From Siphonodentalium dalli (taxonomy: Eukaryota > Mollusca > Scaphopoda > Gadilida > Siphonodentaliidae): a DNA stretch of 64,000 bases. Under the pieces are notes generated by a model. The model saw nothing but the letters and a program-made list of their open reading frames with translations, had not been told where the DNA came from and made no database searches. Below are positions 61,544 to 64,000 of the stretch, in pieces. The stretch is from assembly GCA_032622095.1 (NCBI GenBank), contig CP136064.1:189767794-189831793 (forward strand). Reading direction: 5' to 3'. Each line of letters begins with the position of its first letter. The first letter of the stretch is position 1. Position numbers and translations under genes: made by a program.

Positions 61544-61776
61544 AGCTGCAAATAAGCGGTTTTAAGATCGTTGTTGTTGAACGTCCAATGTCAAACCAAC
61601 TTCACAGTAATTTTCATCTGCAAATATGCGGATTTTATATCGTTTTTGTTGAACGTCCAACGTCCAATGTCAAACCAACTTCACACTAATTTTCATCTGG
61701 AAATATCCGGATTTTATATCGTTTTTGTTGAACGTCCAACGTCCAACGTCCAATGTCAAACCAACTTCACACACCT
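61544..61776. repeat. Right terminal subrepeats, mirror of the left
   Basis: Reverse complement of 36928-37160, including the same one, two, three heptamer order reading outward. I see no mismatch between the two copies. Confidence 0.85.
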
Positions 61777-61785
61777 GTCACATAG
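61777..61785. repeat. Target-site duplication, right copy (GTCACATAG)
   Basis: Identical to 36919-36927, directly after the right terminus CTTCACACACCT. Confidence 0.85.
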
Positions 61786-62067
61786 TAGTGTTTATGTTTG
61801 ACGTTTTGGTACAATTAATGCTTGTAGTTTCGATTGCTTTATCGCTCTTGATCCATTATAATAATCCATTAATATTTGGCTCAATGTCTCTCATTCTGTT
61901 TGAGTATATATAGATATAGTTTGAATAAAAGTATGCACATGTTGAAGCTCTAGTATAATTCGAATTGATTTTGTCACTGGACATCCAAAACTAAGTGTAG
62001 AATAGTTTCACTCCGTGTATGACAAAGAGGTCATATTTCTGATAGTTTGCATTAATAGAGAAAAGAA
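61786..62067. other. Right flank of the giant foldback element
   Basis: Unique AT-rich sequence, nothing recognised. Confidence 0.4.
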
Positions 62068-62815
62068 TTGGCCATGTCTTTCAACATCAACAAATTTGAA
62101 ATAATTACAATAACCAGAAAAAAGGAACCAATAACAAACAACTATCTACTTCATGGCACTATACTGAAAAACACCACTGCAACCAAGTACCTCGGCCTAA
62201 CCATCACAAACAAGCTTGAATGGAAACCTCACATTAATAACATAGTGAACAAAGCAAATGCCACACTGAGGTTCCTAAAACGTAACATCAGAACAGACAA
62301 CAGAATAATAAAGGAGCTGGCATACAAAACCTATGTTCGACCACAGCTCGAATACTGCTGTCCCATAATGACCCATATGGCACCTATGACAAATACGCCT
62401 TACTGCAAAAATCGAAATGTTACAACACCGAGCTGTCAGATACATCTTTAATATCTACAACTACCCAAGCAGCCCCACAAACATGCTAAGCATTCTCAAA
62501 TGACCTACTCTTAGCAGAAGTAGAGACTTCTCCTCTCTTATTCTCTTCCATAAAATCCGATATAACCATCACTGACTCTGCTCCTCTAACACCCACACGA
62601 GACCACAAACTTCTCCGCCCCTTCTATCGACCAAAATACCTCAGCACTTCCTTCTATCCTCGAACAATTTCTCTCTGGAACAAAATCCCAACCGACACTG
62701 CCTATATTCAGGACGCATCAATGTTTAAGGATGCCCTCCACAGTAATTTCTATGAACCTGGTAAAGGCAAGCAGGGCTTCTCCACAAAACCACCACCAGC
62801 CCGATCACCATAGTG
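62068..62815 (+). pseudogene. Non-LTR retrotransposon reverse-transcriptase 3' fragment, broken
   Basis: Starts within the palm/thumb region: INKFEIITITRKKEPI, then TKYLGLTITNKLEWKPHI, FLKRNIRTDN and YVRPQLEYC, the usual order of the C-terminal half of Jockey/CR1-type LINE reverse transcriptases. A frameshift follows at about 62360-62400, and the ending RDHKLLRPFYRPKYLS, FYPRTISLWNKIPTDT and DASMFKDALHSN is spread over shifted frames to about 62810. The catalytic motif lies upstream and is absent, so this is a 5'-truncated dead copy. An A-rich stretch after 62850 may be its tail. Confidence 0.85.
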
Positions 62816-63784
62816 CCAAAAGAATGGTACATAAAACTCAAATGCTCTCATTTTAATAATAAACAAAAAAATAAAATAAATTCTTTTACCAATGTAAATA
62901 TCTTTTATCCATGCGCCCCCTAATAATCCTCAGTTCATTGAGGGTATGGGGTATATACTGTAGATGTAGATTTAGAGCTTTGTGTTAGTATATAGTCAAA
63001 ATGTTATGATTTATTTTGAATTGTAAAGACAACAAGATTGGTATCAAACCGTATCATTCATGATTTACTAGTTTTTGTGTAAATTTGTTTCCGTTCTTCT
63101 AAAGTAAACTGTGTCTCTAATTTATCGCCCCATTTTTTGTGATATAACTGGGGTATCAGAATATTGTTCTAATTATATTGGATAGAAATTCCTACAGGCC
63201 TTTTCACATTGATTTCAATCTGTCTATATGTTGTGTGCCACGGTGCTGATAACCCGTTTTCTTCTGGCATATCTTCCATGAATGTGTTAATTCCGCAAGT
63301 AACTCGTGGTATAGGTGGTGAAGGGAGTATTAGACACCTTTCGCACAATGAAGCGACAACATATAATCATTACGTATAGGGTAACGAAACACTCATAACA
63401 CATCGCTAAGTCTCGCTTCCGAGGATTAATTCTCGAAAACGACAAACATTCCACATGTCTAATAGACACATTTCGCGTAATGAACGATAACAGATAAGTA
63501 TTACGAATAGGGTACTACGTCACTAGAATTTGTGTTCTTTCTATTCGTTGTCGTTTTCCCTATCCGTTGTTACGATTACGGTTTTGGATTTTCAACAAAA
63601 CTCACAAATACATCATATAATAACAATTTCGCGATCGTCTCTCAGCTCCTCAATGTGGGAGATGACTCTAAGATTATATCTTTAAATTGTGATCGTTATG
63701 TGGCCTTAATTTATATCTATTAGTCGCAAGCATATCATTCGTCGTCCTGGGGCCTGTTTCATGAAGCAATGTCATAAGATTATC
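62816..63784. other. Intergenic, small diverged repeat
   Basis: No gene supported. A ~60-bp segment (TAGACACCTTTCGC, then a CGTATAGGGTAACG-like end) near 63331 recurs near 63464 in diverged form. Confidence 0.4.
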
Positions 63785-64000
63785 TTAAAGGGGTACTGTA
63801 CCCAAGATGTTGTTGTTGGTTTCTATAATCCCCGAGTCGGAGAATAAGGTAACAACTTTTCCATTTTTTGAAAGTCTGTTGAGTACGAAGTATTGTTACG
63901 GATGGCAAATTTACCGGAATGCAAAAATACAAATTGTCGTTGTCGAGTAATTTTTGTACAGTTTTCAACCAAATGAATCAAATAAACATTATATTATATG
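63785..64000. mobile_element. TTAA element, left end only
   Basis: TTAA + AGGGGTACTGTACCC resembles the inward-read right end of the element at 14562-14915 (AGGGGTACTGG). The other end lies beyond the window. Confidence 0.4.

Larger units (their letters stand above)
36928..61776. mobile_element. 24.85-kb foldback transposon with unequal tandem-repeat arms
   Basis: Both ends begin AGGTGTGTGAAG when read inward, and the outer ~330 bp of the two ends differ at about one base by eye. GTCACATAG lies directly outside both ends, a 9-bp target-site duplication (up to 11 bp if the boundary is moved). Order: left terminal subrepeats (36928-37160), left array of 21 units (37161-52920), palindromic core (52921-57924), inverted right array of 5 units (57925-61543), right terminal subrepeats (61544-61776). 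Long inverted arms made of tandem repeats plus a 9-bp duplication is the classical foldback (FB) architecture; FB and Mutator-like elements share this duplication length. No intact transposase is present, so movement would need a protein supplied from elsewhere. The near-identical ends indicate a recent insertion or ongoing homogenisation. Confidence 0.88.

Noticed and set aside
36928-61776. CRISPR-like array
   Set aside because: Units are ~0.75 kb with no short repeat-spacer alternation, and the host is eukaryotic.
36928-61776. Integrated large DNA virus or Maverick
   Set aside because: No capsid, polymerase, integrase or ATPase frame is present, and target-site duplications of Mavericks are shorter (5-6 bp).

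Overview
The window is animal nuclear DNA: spliced genes with GT-AG introns, AT-rich intergenic sequence and a dense load of DNA-transposon relics. The one gene I can name, LZIC, is an animal gene. The type of dispersed repeat (a CCCCGCAACGAAG family with long G-runs, and many TTAA- and TA-flanked foldback MITEs) suggests a marine invertebrate. I cannot narrow the taxon further from sequence alone.

Layout. 1-8.08 kb: four inverted-repeat elements (a foldback cut by the window edge, a piggyBac-like TTAA element, a GGGCCAGCTCG-ended element and a Harbinger-like element), with no convincing gene. 8.08-19.3 kb: LZIC on the + strand in five coding exons, with introns full of minisatellite, LINE debris and a chain of three TTAA elements sharing target sites. 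19.3-24.9 kb: repeats only, including a 96-bp near-perfect inverted repeat. 24.96-31.02 kb: two unrecognised genes arranged tail to tail. Both have two coding exons, the same phase-1 intron, a shared CTCFP...MIY...CxxH motif and similar C-termini, so they look like diverged paralogues. 32.4-34.8 kb: a 2.36-kb foldback element with an 8-bp target-site duplication. 35.2-36.4 kb: two nearly identical TTAA MITEs in opposite orientation. 36.9-61.8 kb: a single 24.85-kb foldback element that dominates the window. 62.1-62.8 kb: a broken LINE reverse-transcriptase fragment.

The main discovery candidate is the 24.85-kb element (36928-61776). It has matching ends (AGGTGTGTGAAG) and a 9-bp target-site duplication GTCACATAG on both sides. 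Its arms are tandem arrays of about 735- and 777-bp units, 21 in the left arm and 5 in the inverted right arm. They flank a palindromic core made of degenerate ~170-bp repeats carrying ATGGCGGCC motifs. Arm identity is very high in the outer core and falls towards the centre. No intact transposase is visible. The neighbouring 2.36-kb element has the same architecture at a tenth of the size (unequal tandem-repeat arms, short decamer repeats at the tips, target-site duplication), so this genome appears to host more than one foldback family. Classification by TSD length and architecture is inference; the repeats, termini and duplications are read directly.
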